6,216 bases of DNA from Clostridiales bacterium (GTDB lineage Bacteria > Bacillota > Clostridia > Lachnospirales > Lachnospiraceae): NCBI GenBank assembly GCA_029267975.1, contig JAJUHH010000187.1, positions 1 to 6,216 of the forward strand, given 5' to 3'. Below the pieces are notes generated by a model. It searched no databases, was not told where the DNA came from, and saw only the letters and a program-made list of their open reading frames with translations. Of this stretch, positions 1 through 6,131 are shown one piece after another (within the stretch, counting starts at the first letter, position 1; each line of letters opens with the position of its first letter). The position numbers and the translations under genes are program-made.

Positions 1-1
1 G

Positions 2-322
2 GATAAAGAAAATCTTATAAATAGCAAATTAGGTAAAATGATATATTATTTACCTATCTTTGCTAGTGGGTTTTTCTATTATGTTTCGGAAAATGGTTAT
101 TTTTTGAGCATAATAAATGATTTATATAAAGAAATCAACTTATCAAATGAAGAAGAGAAAATATATCATGGGATTCTAAATAGTGTTGTAGTAGATGCTT
201 GTCAATATAGACCAAACAAAAAAGATGAAAAAGTTAGAAATTCTAACAAAAATAATAAACAAGATTATTATAATGATTATATTGACAAATATGAGTATTG
301 GCAAAAAGTTAAGCAAAGGTAA
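2..322 (+). CDS. Hypothetical protein, C-terminal part (5' end outside window)
   Basis: The reading frame is already open at the window edge and runs 106 codons to a TAA, so this is probably the 3' part of a longer gene. An internal ATG at position 38 has no clear ribosome binding site (only AGGTAAA just before it), so it need not be the start. The visible protein has a hydrophobic, aromatic patch near residues 15-28 (YYLPIFASGFFYYV), an acidic stretch (NEEEK), and a charged C-terminal third rich in Lys, Asn and Tyr. No conserved motif is recognised and no function is proposed. Base composition is about 23% GC (69 G/C in the first 300 bases), far below the sugar operon it converges on, which suggests separate ancestry such as a mobile or recently acquired segment. 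It is likely a real gene given the long open frame and plausible low-GC codon use, but such AT-rich DNA also gives chance frames. Confidence 0.5.
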   Translation, partial: DKENLINSKLGKMIYYLPIFASGFFYYVSENGYFLSIINDLYKEINLSNEEEKIYHGILNSVVVDACQYRPNKKDEKVRNSNKNNKQDYYNDYIDKYEYWQKVKQR

Positions 323-541
323 TGTGTTCCGGACATTCTATAAGCGAGGAGGTTTATTCCAAGTGACATACATCTGAGATCTTTGTATTATCTACAGCCA
401 GCAGTTTATATACAGAATAATGGTCTAAAAGCAACTCACTATGCCTTCAGACCATTATTATTATCATAGAAGGTCAGTATTTACAGATTTTATCACATAC
501 AATCGAATGACTATCTTTAAGCACTTACTCAAAAGCACAAT
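323..541. other. Convergent intergenic region
   Basis: These 219 bp separate the plus-strand hypothetical gene from the minus-strand sugar operon. They contain a strong plus-strand Shine-Dalgarno-like GAGGAGGT at 346-353 with no usable gene after it: a GTG at 363 opens only four codons. A 14-codon frame (322-366, overlapping the preceding stop as TAATG) is also too short to call. A stem-loop at 416-459 is listed separately. GC content rises here compared with the left-hand gene, so a composition boundary lies near 320-340. No credible gene is seen. Confidence 0.6.
416..459 (-). terminator. Stem-loop terminator of the sugar operon, possibly bidirectional
   Basis: Two 17-nt arms (416-432 and 443-459) flank a 10-nt loop, starting 82 bp beyond the GH13 stop codon. 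Eleven base pairs (AATAATGGTCT / AGACCATTATT) are perfect. Read as minus-strand RNA the remaining six positions also pair, two of them as G-U wobbles, giving an unbroken 17-bp stem. Read as plus-strand RNA those two positions are A-C mismatches. The flank after the stem is U-rich but not a clean U-run on either strand (ATTATTCTGTATA on minus, ATTATTATC on plus). The position between convergent genes supports a terminator; the imperfect U-tract lowers certainty. Confidence 0.6.
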
Positions 542-2212
542 TTACGTAGGCATCCGATACACCTTCGCCTCATAGGCCCTAATTCTGTTCCCTTGATCAT
601 CAGGATAATTACTGATCAATAAGGTATGTTCGGTACCCATACCGTATTCAGCTAATTCAAGCTCCATTTCCTCTTTGGTAAAATTACATATAACAAGTAA
701 AACCTCATTACCCAAAGTTCTTCTATACACATAGAGCTGTTCACTATCGGGCAGTAGCAGCTCATAGCTGCCATATACGATAATATCATGCTCATGACGA
801 AGCTGAATCAGCTTCTTATAATAGTGATACACGGATGTTTCATCCTTGAATTGATTCTTTGCATTGATTTCCTTATAATTTTTGTTCACTTCAATCCAGG
901 GAGTGCCTGTGGTAAAGCCGGCATTGAGGCTATCATCCCATTGCATTGGGGTTCTTGCATTGTCTCTGCTCATATGCTGAAGATAATCCATCATTAATTC
1001 ATGGGATAGGCCAAGCTGTTCTACATAGCCTTTATAAGCATTCAGCGATTCAATATCCCTATATTGCTCCAATTGTTCAAAATAAGCGTTGGTCATTCCA
1101 AGTTCTTCCCCCTGATAGATGAAAGGGGTTCCTCTCATCATATGCAGACAGGTTGCCAGCATCTTTGCCGAAAGCTCTCTGTAATCTTTATCATCACCAA
1201 AGCGGGAGACCGCTCGTGGCTGATCATGATTACTCCAATAGAGGCAATTCCAGCATAATCCCTCCAGAGCGGTCTGCCATTTACTCAGTATCTTCTTTAG
1301 GTCGGTCAATTGGAAGCGACGGTTGCTCCATTTGCCGTGTTCCCCCATGTCCAAGAACATATGATCAAATTGAAATACCAGATTCAGCTCATTGCGGTCA
1401 TAGCCTGTATACTTAGGAGCTTCCTCTATGGTGACACCAACGGCTTCCCCTACAGTCATAATGTCGTATTTTGATAATACCTTGCGATTCATTTCCTGAA
1501 GGTATTCATGTACCTTGGGACCATGAATGCAGTAAGGTGATAGATCTCCATAGATTCCACCTCGTACTTCACCATCAGGCAGTTCAGGAACCTTTGAGAT
1601 CAAGCTGATGACATCCATGCGAAATCCATCGATCCCCTTGTCCAGCCACCAGGTCATCATCTCATAGACTTCCTCCCGTACCTTGGCATTATCCCAGTTC
1701 AGATCCGGCTGTTTCTTAGAGAAGATATGTAAATAGTACATCCCGGTAGCCTCATCCTTTTCCCAGGCAGGGCCGCCGAACCAGGAGCCCCAATTATTCG
1801 GGGGATTATCGTCTTTCCCTTCGCGCCAGATGTAATAGTCTCGATATGGGCTATCAATTGATTTACGACTTTCCACAAACCACTTATGCTCATCGGAGGT
1901 ATGGTTCACAACAAGGTCCATGATAATTTTAATTCCCAAGGCATGTGCCTGGGCAAGCAATTCATCAAAATCCTCCATGGTACCGAAGTCACTCATAATA
2001 TTTTGATAATCGCTGATGTCATATCCGTTATCATCATTGGGTGACTGATAGATGGGTGACAACCATATAATATCAACTCCAAGATCCTTTAAGTAGTCTA
2101 ACCTCTGAATGATACCCCGCAGATCACCGATTCCATCCCCGTTACTATCCATAAAGCTGCGGGGATAGATCTGATATACCACAGCTTCCTTCCACCATAT
2201 TCTCTGTTCCAT
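542..2212 (-). CDS. Oligo-1,6-glucosidase (GH13, alpha-glucosidase)
   Basis: This cytoplasmic enzyme should release glucose from the non-reducing end of isomalto-oligosaccharides by hydrolysing alpha-1,6 bonds. The 556-residue protein matches the usual length of Bacillus MalL/oligo-1,6-glucosidases. The family start WWKEAVVYQIYPRSF is followed by GDGIGDL (a calcium-site-like loop), region I DLVVNH, region II GFRMDVI with nucleophile Asp200, acid/base Glu256 in TVGEAVG, and Asp330 in SNHDQPR. These sit one residue from the known B. cereus positions (199, 255, 329). The Val after the nucleophile is the residue linked to alpha-1,6 rather than alpha-1,4 preference. There is no signal peptide. The start is set at Met 2212 because it fits the family N-terminus; an in-frame ATG at 2227 would add MWGIR but has GAGAGG only about one base upstream, while the chosen start has a weak GGGG at 2220-2223. 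It is the last operon gene, 155 bp after the GH66 stop. Streptococcal DexB-type glucan 1,6-alpha-glucosidase is a close alternative name. Confidence 0.93.
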   Translation of the reverse strand: MEQRIWWKEAVVYQIYPRSFMDSNGDGIGDLRGIIQRLDYLKDLGVDIIWLSPIYQSPNDDNGYDISDYQNIMSDFGTMEDFDELLAQAHALGIKIIMDLVVNHTSDEHKWFVESRKSIDSPYRDYYIWREGKDDNPPNNWGSWFGGPAWEKDEATGMYYLHIFSKKQPDLNWDNAKVREEVYEMMTWWLDKGIDGFRMDVISLISKVPELPDGEVRGGIYGDLSPYCIHGPKVHEYLQEMNRKVLSKYDIMTVGEAVGVTIEEAPKYTGYDRNELNLVFQFDHMFLDMGEHGKWSNRRFQLTDLKKILSKWQTALEGLCWNCLYWSNHDQPRAVSRFGDDKDYRELSAKMLATCLHMMRGTPFIYQGEELGMTNAYFEQLEQYRDIESLNAYKGYVEQLGLSHELMMDYLQHMSRDNARTPMQWDDSLNAGFTTGTPWIEVNKNYKEINAKNQFKDETSVYHYYKKLIQLRHEHDIIVYGSYELLLPDSEQLYVYRRTLGNEVLLVICNFTKEEMELELAEYGMGTEHTLLISNYPDDQGNRIRAYEAKVYRMPT

Positions 2213-2250
2213 TCGTATACCCCACATTCCTCTCTTATATTGATATATAT

Positions 2251-2267
2251 TGAAACAGGTTGCTTCA
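2251..2267 (-). promoter_or_regulatory. Possible operator-like inverted repeat upstream of the GH13 gene
   Basis: The minus strand reads TGAAGCAACCTGTTTCA, two 6-bp half-sites (TGAAGC and GTTTCA, 5 of 6 symmetric) around a 5-bp spacer. It lies 38 bp before the chosen GH13 start, inside an AT-rich 140-154 bp gap. It resembles a LacI-family site in half-site sequence (TGAAAC), but the spacing is longer than a standard 14-bp catabolite-responsive element and the central CG is missing. No convincing -35/-10 pair was found in the gap, so an internal promoter is not claimed. Confidence 0.2.
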
Positions 2268-2328
2268 TTAAAATAATATCAAATATCATATAAAAAATTA
2301 CTCGAATCAGAGCTGACTTTACGCAAAT

Positions 2329-2377
2329 ATCAATCTAGAAATCACTTAAAATCAAACCAGATCATATTTAGAAATCA
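2329..2377 (-). repeat. Short imperfect direct repeat over the GH66 stop codon
   Basis: On the minus strand TGATTTCTAAATATGAT (2361-2377), which contains the last codons and stop of the GH66 gene, is followed 16 bp later by TGATTTCTAGATTGAT (2329-2344). The shared core is TGATTTCTA. It may be a small local duplication or chance in AT-rich DNA. Confidence 0.3.
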
Positions 2378-4116
2378 ATCCATACATTACTCCAGGTTTC
2401 TAAGCTAGGCACCTCAAATACTATGGCATATCCTCGGTCTGTATGAAGTGTTTGATAGCTGATTTCCTGAGGCTGACCGTGATTGCAATCCGGGGAGGCA
2501 AAGTAGATCCCCTTTACCAGCTTGTCGATCTGAACCTGAAGCTTGAGGTTGTGCAGCATTATCGGTAGATCCTTGCCTTGGTTCCACTTATTATCATTAC
2601 CGGATAGATTAATAAGACTGATTAACTTCCTGTTTTCATTCTCTCTTATGGTCAGCCAGACCTTGTCTGCCTCACCGTCCACGCTATACTGCTCATGAAA
2701 GCAACGATATTCCGTGTTGTCCCATCCTATATGAGTCATACTGACATCAACTAAGCTTGCGTCATAGAATAGCTCCATATACTGTACGATAAAGTCATAA
2801 TAGCAGCGCATTTTCTGCGCAGTGGAAGAGGACATAAGCGAATGATCCACATAATAGCCCTGAGTTAAAACTCCGTTCTCTTCTCCTAAGAGTAAATGAT
2901 AGGCTCCATTTACGGTAATGGCTGCGGTTAAGAGATAGGCGGCATAAGCAGCACGGTCCTCCCAATCTGTTCGAAAGGGTGCTAGGTAGGCGGCTAGTAT
3001 CACCGGATTCTTGTCTACACAAGATTGCCTTGCGTCCTTTATTACCTGCTTGATATGACCATAGGTGAGATAGGGCTCCCAAACCTCAATATAGACGGCT
3101 GCCTGGGGGGCTTTTGCAACGGAAGTAACTGGCCAGTTGCCCACATTATTAAAAATGAGATAATTATTCTCTGTAATTTCATTTAGTCTTGCCTTTGCAT
3201 CCTCAATCAAAGAAGGGTACTCCTCATCCAGCTTAATTAATCTTTGTTTATCATAAGCATAGGCAGTCTTAGGAAATCCGTAGGTATCCATATGTATTCC
3301 ATCAAAGCCAAGCTCCGAGACGGCCTTTGCATATTCTTTAATAATGTGCTTTCTCCACTTACAATCCTTAGCCACATTCATGATGTAGAAGGTATCAATA
3401 AAAACCAGTGGATCCCCGGCACTGGTATAGAGGGCGCACTCTTTATTCGCCTCAAAATACTGCTTTGAGGCAGCATATACTGCACCGTATCCGATTGACT
3501 TTATTCCAAACCTTCTGCAGGCATTTATCTTATTCCTCACCGTTCGTAAATCTACTTCACGCCCCATCATATCCTTATATATGTCTGTCTTTGATACCAG
3601 ATCATCGTGCCGATAGGACCAATCATAATACTGGACCATATTAATATGGAACTTACGAAGGGTACTGACATCCTCACAATCCGCCCCATCCTCTGTATGA
3701 AAATCACTTAAGAAGCCGTAGCGGATTGCCTTGGTGCAATCGGATACTACATCAAAGGCGGTATGCCCTTGCAGGAGCAGCTCCCCGTTCAGATATATTG
3801 AAAGTAATACACCAAAGCCGGCAAATTCTGTGTCCATTCCATCCAAGGTAATTTCACTCATCCATGGGGGATTTCCTTCATGACTGAATACATTTTGGGT
3901 GATTACCCTCTCAGTGTATTCCCCATGGCTGAATGCTTCTTGGGTTGCTACCCCTTGGGTAACTTCCAAGGTGCCCTCATATACAAGCTCCTGAAGTCTT
4001 GTGATACATAATTGAGCGGTAATGTTTTCAGAGATAGGTTCATCACATTCCAGGATTAGTTTTATAGGTTCTCCGGTTAGATACTGGGCTTTTTCCGGGT
4101 ATATATCAATTTTCAT
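2368..4116 (-). CDS. Glycoside hydrolase family 66, dextranase-type, no signal peptide
   Basis: GH66 enzymes cleave internal alpha-1,6 bonds of dextran (dextranase) or form cyclic isomalto-oligosaccharides (CITase). This 582-residue protein has an N-terminal beta-sandwich-like part (about 1-125), a TIM barrel (about 130-450) and a C-terminal beta domain (about 460-582). Family motifs are QYYDWSYRHDD (162-172), GYGAVYAA (209-216), GFDGIHMDTYG (270-280) with proposed nucleophile Asp277, and VYIEVWE (341-347) with proposed acid/base Glu344. Their 67-residue spacing agrees with characterised dextranases (68 in S. mutans Dex). There is no CBM35-sized insert in the barrel, so dextranase is more likely than CITase. 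The N-terminus, MKIDIYPEKAQYLTGEP, has no signal peptide or lipobox, so the enzyme should work in the cytoplasm on imported oligosaccharides, unlike the secreted streptococcal and Paenibacillus enzymes. A GGAGG (4123-4127) six bases before ATG fixes the start. Residues 56-85 carry a 15-residue duplication. Confidence 0.88.
   Translation of the reverse strand: MKIDIYPEKAQYLTGEPIKLILECDEPISENITAQLCITRLQELVYEGTLEVTQGVATQEAFSHGEYTERVITQNVFSHEGNPPWMSEITLDGMDTEFAGFGVLLSIYLNGELLLQGHTAFDVVSDCTKAIRYGFLSDFHTEDGADCEDVSTLRKFHINMVQYYDWSYRHDDLVSKTDIYKDMMGREVDLRTVRNKINACRRFGIKSIGYGAVYAASKQYFEANKECALYTSAGDPLVFIDTFYIMNVAKDCKWRKHIIKEYAKAVSELGFDGIHMDTYGFPKTAYAYDKQRLIKLDEEYPSLIEDAKARLNEITENNYLIFNNVGNWPVTSVAKAPQAAVYIEVWEPYLTYGHIKQVIKDARQSCVDKNPVILAAYLAPFRTDWEDRAAYAAYLLTAAITVNGAYHLLLGEENGVLTQGYYVDHSLMSSSTAQKMRCYYDFIVQYMELFYDASLVDVSMTHIGWDNTEYRCFHEQYSVDGEADKVWLTIRENENRKLISLINLSGNDNKWNQGKDLPIMLHNLKLQVQIDKLVKGIYFASPDCNHGQPQEISYQTLHTDRGYAIVFEVPSLETWSNVWIDF
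3862..3951 (-). repeat. 45-bp in-frame tandem duplication in the GH66 N-terminal domain
   Basis: Two adjacent 45-bp units encode VATQEAFSHGEYTER (56-70) and VITQNVFSHEGNPPW (71-85). The best-conserved 30 bp of each (3879-3908 and 3924-3953) match at 23 of 30 bases by hand alignment. A partial third copy may be the EVTQ at residues 51-54. The period is a multiple of three, so the frame is kept. It adds a loop to the beta-sandwich, away from the proposed catalytic residues. Confidence 0.6.
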
Positions 4117-4122
4117 TCAAAA

Positions 4123-4127
4123 CCTCC
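4123..4127 (-). promoter_or_regulatory. Ribosome binding site of the GH66 gene
   Basis: The minus strand reads TGGAGGTTTTGAATG: a GGAGG core with a 6-nt spacer to the ATG at 4116. It settles the start and shows translation begins independently, 209 bp after the upstream permease gene ends. Confidence 0.85.
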
Positions 4128-4181
4128 ATTTTGTCGTAAAACCTGCGATTCTTTAACTATAATTTTGCTTCAATATGCTCT

Positions 4182-4232
4182 TTATCTTACTTTATCATCG
4201 AATGGTATCCTGTCCCTTCCCTGGATAACCAT
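4182..4232 (-). other. Stem-loop and unsupported 16-codon frame in the permease-GH66 gap
   Basis: The minus strand carries ATGGTTATCC (4223-4232) and GGATACCAT (4202-4210), which pair as a 9-bp stem with one bulged T around a 12-nt purine-rich loop, AGGGAAGGGACA. No U-run follows, so it is not a normal terminator; it could be an mRNA-processing, stability or protein-binding hairpin. The same DNA opens a 16-codon frame (4182-4232) without a good ribosome binding site, which is not called as a gene. Confidence 0.4.
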
Positions 4233-4254
4233 GCTTTTCTTTTAAAATAAGTTG

Positions 4255-4344
4255 CCTCTTTAAAGCTAAATTATCCCTTAAGGCTCAATTTCCCTTCAAG
4301 CTAAAGTTAACCCTATATAATTTAACTATCCCTTCAAAGCCCCG
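4255..4344 (-). repeat. Degenerate ~19-bp tandem repeat at the permease 3' end and leader
   Basis: Read on the plus strand, units beginning CCCTT or a near variant start at 4255, 4275, 4292, 4311 and 4330 (steps of 20, 17, 19 and 19 bp). Examples are CCCTTAAGGCTCAATTT and CCCTTCAAGCTAAAGTTAA. On the mRNA each unit ends in an AAGGG-like purine block. The unit at 4330 lies inside the last codons of the permease gene (ALKG), so the array may have grown out of the gene end by slippage. The 4311 unit is the weakest. A 6-bp inverted repeat (AGTTAA / TTAACT, 4305-4327) overlaps the permease stop codon. Confidence 0.4.
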
Positions 4345-5150
4345 TCCGTTAAGCCCTTGATCAGGTTCTTCTGGAACAGCAAAAATGCAAGGATAACCGG
4401 AACAATGGCGATGACAGCGGTAGCAGCCATGAGGTTCCATTTGGCGCCGGCGAATTGCTGAAAATATACCGATAATGCCTGGGGAACATTATGCTTCCTA
4501 CGGTCCTGCAGAAAGAAGACGGCCTGAGAATAGTTATTCCAGATGCCAAAGCCATTTAGTATGACAATGGCGGACACGGAGGGCTTAAGCAAGGGGAAGA
4601 TGATCCTCCAAAAGGAAGAAAACCAGGAACAACCATCCATGATGGCAGACTCCTCAAGCTCCTTGGGCAGTGACCGGATAAAGCCATGGAACACGAATAC
4701 GGATTGGGGGAGGGCATTGGTGGCGCAGACCAGAGCCATTCCCCATAAGGTATTGATGGCCTTCAGATCAATCATCAGGGTATATAGGGGTACGGTATTG
4801 ATAATTCCCGGAATCATCATGCAGCTGATCAATATACCAAAGATTAGCTTATTAAAACGGTAGTTAAATCGTGCAATGGTGTAGGCGGCCATTGCACCCA
4901 GAAGAATAATAACACAGAGCGCCATTATAGTAATAAGCGCCGAGTTAATCATAGCCGTGCATATATTGGATTTAAACCAGCCTTCTATATAATTATAAAA
5001 ATAAAAATCCGGTATAAATATATTCCCCTCATAAAACACCCTTTTGGGTGTATTCAAGGACAAGATTAATAAGACAAGAAAGGGGATTAAGCATAAAATG
5101 CATATAAGTGTAATACATAGATATCTGAATAAACTCGCTGCTCTTCTCAT
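4326..5150 (-). CDS. Sugar ABC transporter permease, MalG type (CUT1 family)
   Basis: This inner-membrane subunit forms half of the translocation channel of an oligosaccharide importer. The 274-residue protein has the MalG layout: an N-terminal membrane helix (about 8-32), a short external segment, several further helices (about 66-90, 102-125, 133-155, 190-208, 240-260) and the typical C-terminal tail QKNLIKGLTDGALKG. The cytoplasmic coupling loop that meets the ATPase is at about 163-189, with EESAIMDG in place of the usual EAA..DG and a closing FPLLKP. Its start lies 12 bp after the stop of the MalF-type gene, with AAGGAG at 5155-5160, so the two are translated together and form the expected heterodimer. 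The last codons overlap a repeat series that continues downstream. The GH66 and GH13 neighbours point to isomalto-oligosaccharides as substrate; sequence alone does not prove this. Confidence 0.93.
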   Translation of the reverse strand: MRRAASLFRYLCITLICILCLIPFLVLLILSLNTPKRVFYEGNIFIPDFYFYNYIEGWFKSNICTAMINSALITIMALCVIILLGAMAAYTIARFNYRFNKLIFGILISCMMIPGIINTVPLYTLMIDLKAINTLWGMALVCATNALPQSVFVFHGFIRSLPKELEESAIMDGCSWFSSFWRIIFPLLKPSVSAIVILNGFGIWNNYSQAVFFLQDRRKHNVPQALSVYFQQFAGAKWNLMAATAVIAIVPVILAFLLFQKNLIKGLTDGALKG

Positions 5151-5154
5151 ATTA

Positions 5155-5160
5155 CTCCTT
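5155..5160 (-). promoter_or_regulatory. Ribosome binding site of the MalG-type permease gene
   Basis: AAGGAG sits between the upstream stop codon and the ATG at 5150, with a short 4-nt spacer. It fixes the start and supports translational coupling within the 12-bp gap. Confidence 0.75.
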
Positions 5161-5162
5161 TC

Positions 5163-6032
5163 CTAATCCATTGCCTTTGCTCTGGTCATTCTCATAGAAA
5201 TCAGCACAGGGACCAGGATAATAAAGAACATAATGATTGCAACCGCGGTAGAGTAGCCGGTCTTGCTTCCGTAGCACATACGCATGATATAGATACTGAG
5301 TGTTTCGGTGGAATAGCCGGGGCCGCCGCCGGTTAGGGACATGACAATATCAAATACAGACAGAGATCCGATAATATTGGTTACAACATTAATCCGGATG
5401 GAGGGGATCAACAAGGGTATGGTTACAAAGCGGAATCTACCCAGGGAGGAGGCACCGTCCATTTTGGCAGCCTCGTATAATTCGCCGGGGATCGCCTGAA
5501 GTCCCGCAAGGTAGATTACCATAGTCATACCTGCATATTGCCATACATTGACTAGGACAAGAACCAGCATTGAAGTGGCATAGCCTGCGGTCCAGTTACC
5601 AAACCAGGAGGCCTTACCCATATTGTCCAGTACATGATAGAGAAAGCCCCGTCCTGGCTGCAGCAGTAGATACCAGATATAGCCCATAATCAGGGGACTG
5701 ATTATTGCGGGAAGATAGATGATCATTCTGGCCATGCCTTTTCCCTTGATCTTACTGTCCATTAGTAAGGCATAGCCCAGACCCACAATATTTAAGAGTG
5801 GTGCACTTCCTATGGCAAATAGGAGAGTCGTCCGAATATTATTAAGGGCCCTGTCATCCTGAAAAAATGCAATAAAGTTATTCAGACCCACAAAGTTGGC
5901 CTGCCTTATTCCGTCCCAATCCGTAAGGCTCATGCCGATGCCCTTCATCAAGGGATAAAGAAAGAAGACGGAAAACAAAGCAAAGGCAGGAAGCGCCATG
6001 AAGGTATGCAGGCCTATTTTCTTTTCTCTCAT
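5163..6032 (-). CDS. Sugar ABC transporter permease, MalF/UgpA type (CUT1 family)
   Basis: This is the partner permease of the importer. The 289-residue protein starts with a short basic segment and a membrane helix (about 10-30, LPAFALFSVFFLYPL), followed by the family pattern SLTDWDG...FVGLNNF (35-53) and further helices at about 67-90, 103-124, 153-176, 211-232 and 261-281. The ATPase-coupling loop is canonical: YEAAKMDGAS (186-195) followed by FVTIPLL (202-208). LTGGGPGYSTETL (233-245) is also typical of this family. A GGAGG at 6043-6047 lies 10 nt before the ATG. The gene follows the binding-protein gene by 99 bp that hold a strong inverted repeat, so binding protein and permeases may be expressed at different levels. 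No ATPase gene lies between here and the operon end, as is common for CUT1 systems that share an MsmK/MsiK-type ATPase. Confidence 0.95.
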   Translation of the reverse strand: MREKKIGLHTFMALPAFALFSVFFLYPLMKGIGMSLTDWDGIRQANFVGLNNFIAFFQDDRALNNIRTTLLFAIGSAPLLNIVGLGYALLMDSKIKGKGMARMIIYLPAIISPLIMGYIWYLLLQPGRGFLYHVLDNMGKASWFGNWTAGYATSMLVLVLVNVWQYAGMTMVIYLAGLQAIPGELYEAAKMDGASSLGRFRFVTIPLLIPSIRINVVTNIIGSLSVFDIVMSLTGGGPGYSTETLSIYIMRMCYGSKTGYSTAVAIIMFFIILVPVLISMRMTRAKAMD

Positions 6033-6061
6033 ATAACAATAACCTCCATAATCAAAAGGAA

Positions 6062-6111
6062 CTGTTACAAAACATTCTCAGCCAATTACATTGGGTATTG
6101 TTTTGTAACAG
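6062..6111 (-). promoter_or_regulatory. Intercistronic stem-loop between binding-protein and permease genes
   Basis: Perfect 13-bp arms CTGTTACAAAACA (6062-6074) and TGTTTTGTAACAG (6099-6111) flank a 24-nt centre that contains a second small stem, CCAAT / ATTGG (6082-6086 and 6090-6094). The structure starts 20 bp after the binding-protein stop and ends 29 bp before the permease ATG. On the mRNA it is followed by TTCCTTTTGATT, a modest U-rich stretch. This is the usual place for a partial terminator or RNA-stabilising hairpin that keeps binding-protein mRNA more abundant than permease mRNA. A palindromic repeat element is an alternative. Confidence 0.6.
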
Positions 6112-6131
6112 CCCCTTCAAAAGTGATCTAA

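Noticed and set aside
195..377. Plus-strand 60-codon frame overlapping the end of the left-hand gene
   Set aside because: It overlaps most of the longer frame, has no ribosome binding site and is a low-complexity Ile/Lys-rich translation typical of AT-rich DNA in the wrong frame.
788..1416. Several 60-90 codon plus-strand frames opposite the GH13 gene
   Set aside because: They are antisense to a gene with full family motifs, have no ribosome binding sites and no recognisable protein features.
2251..2267. Canonical CcpA catabolite-responsive element
   Set aside because: The central CG and the 14-bp spacing are missing; kept only as a weak operator-like repeat.
2213..2367. Internal promoter for the GH13 gene
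   Set aside because: Several TATNAT-like stretches occur in this AT-rich gap, but none has a -35 box at suitable spacing.
2368..4116. Cycloisomaltooligosaccharide glucanotransferase instead of dextranase
   Set aside because: CITases carry a CBM35 insertion in the barrel and are much longer; at 582 residues there is no room for it. Activity is not proven by sequence alone.
4182..4232. 16-codon leader peptide frame upstream of the GH66 gene
   Set aside because: No adequate ribosome binding site, and no regulatory codon run such as those of attenuation peptides.
4543..4863. 106-codon plus-strand frame opposite the MalG-type permease
   Set aside because: Antisense to a clear permease gene; the translation has no family features.
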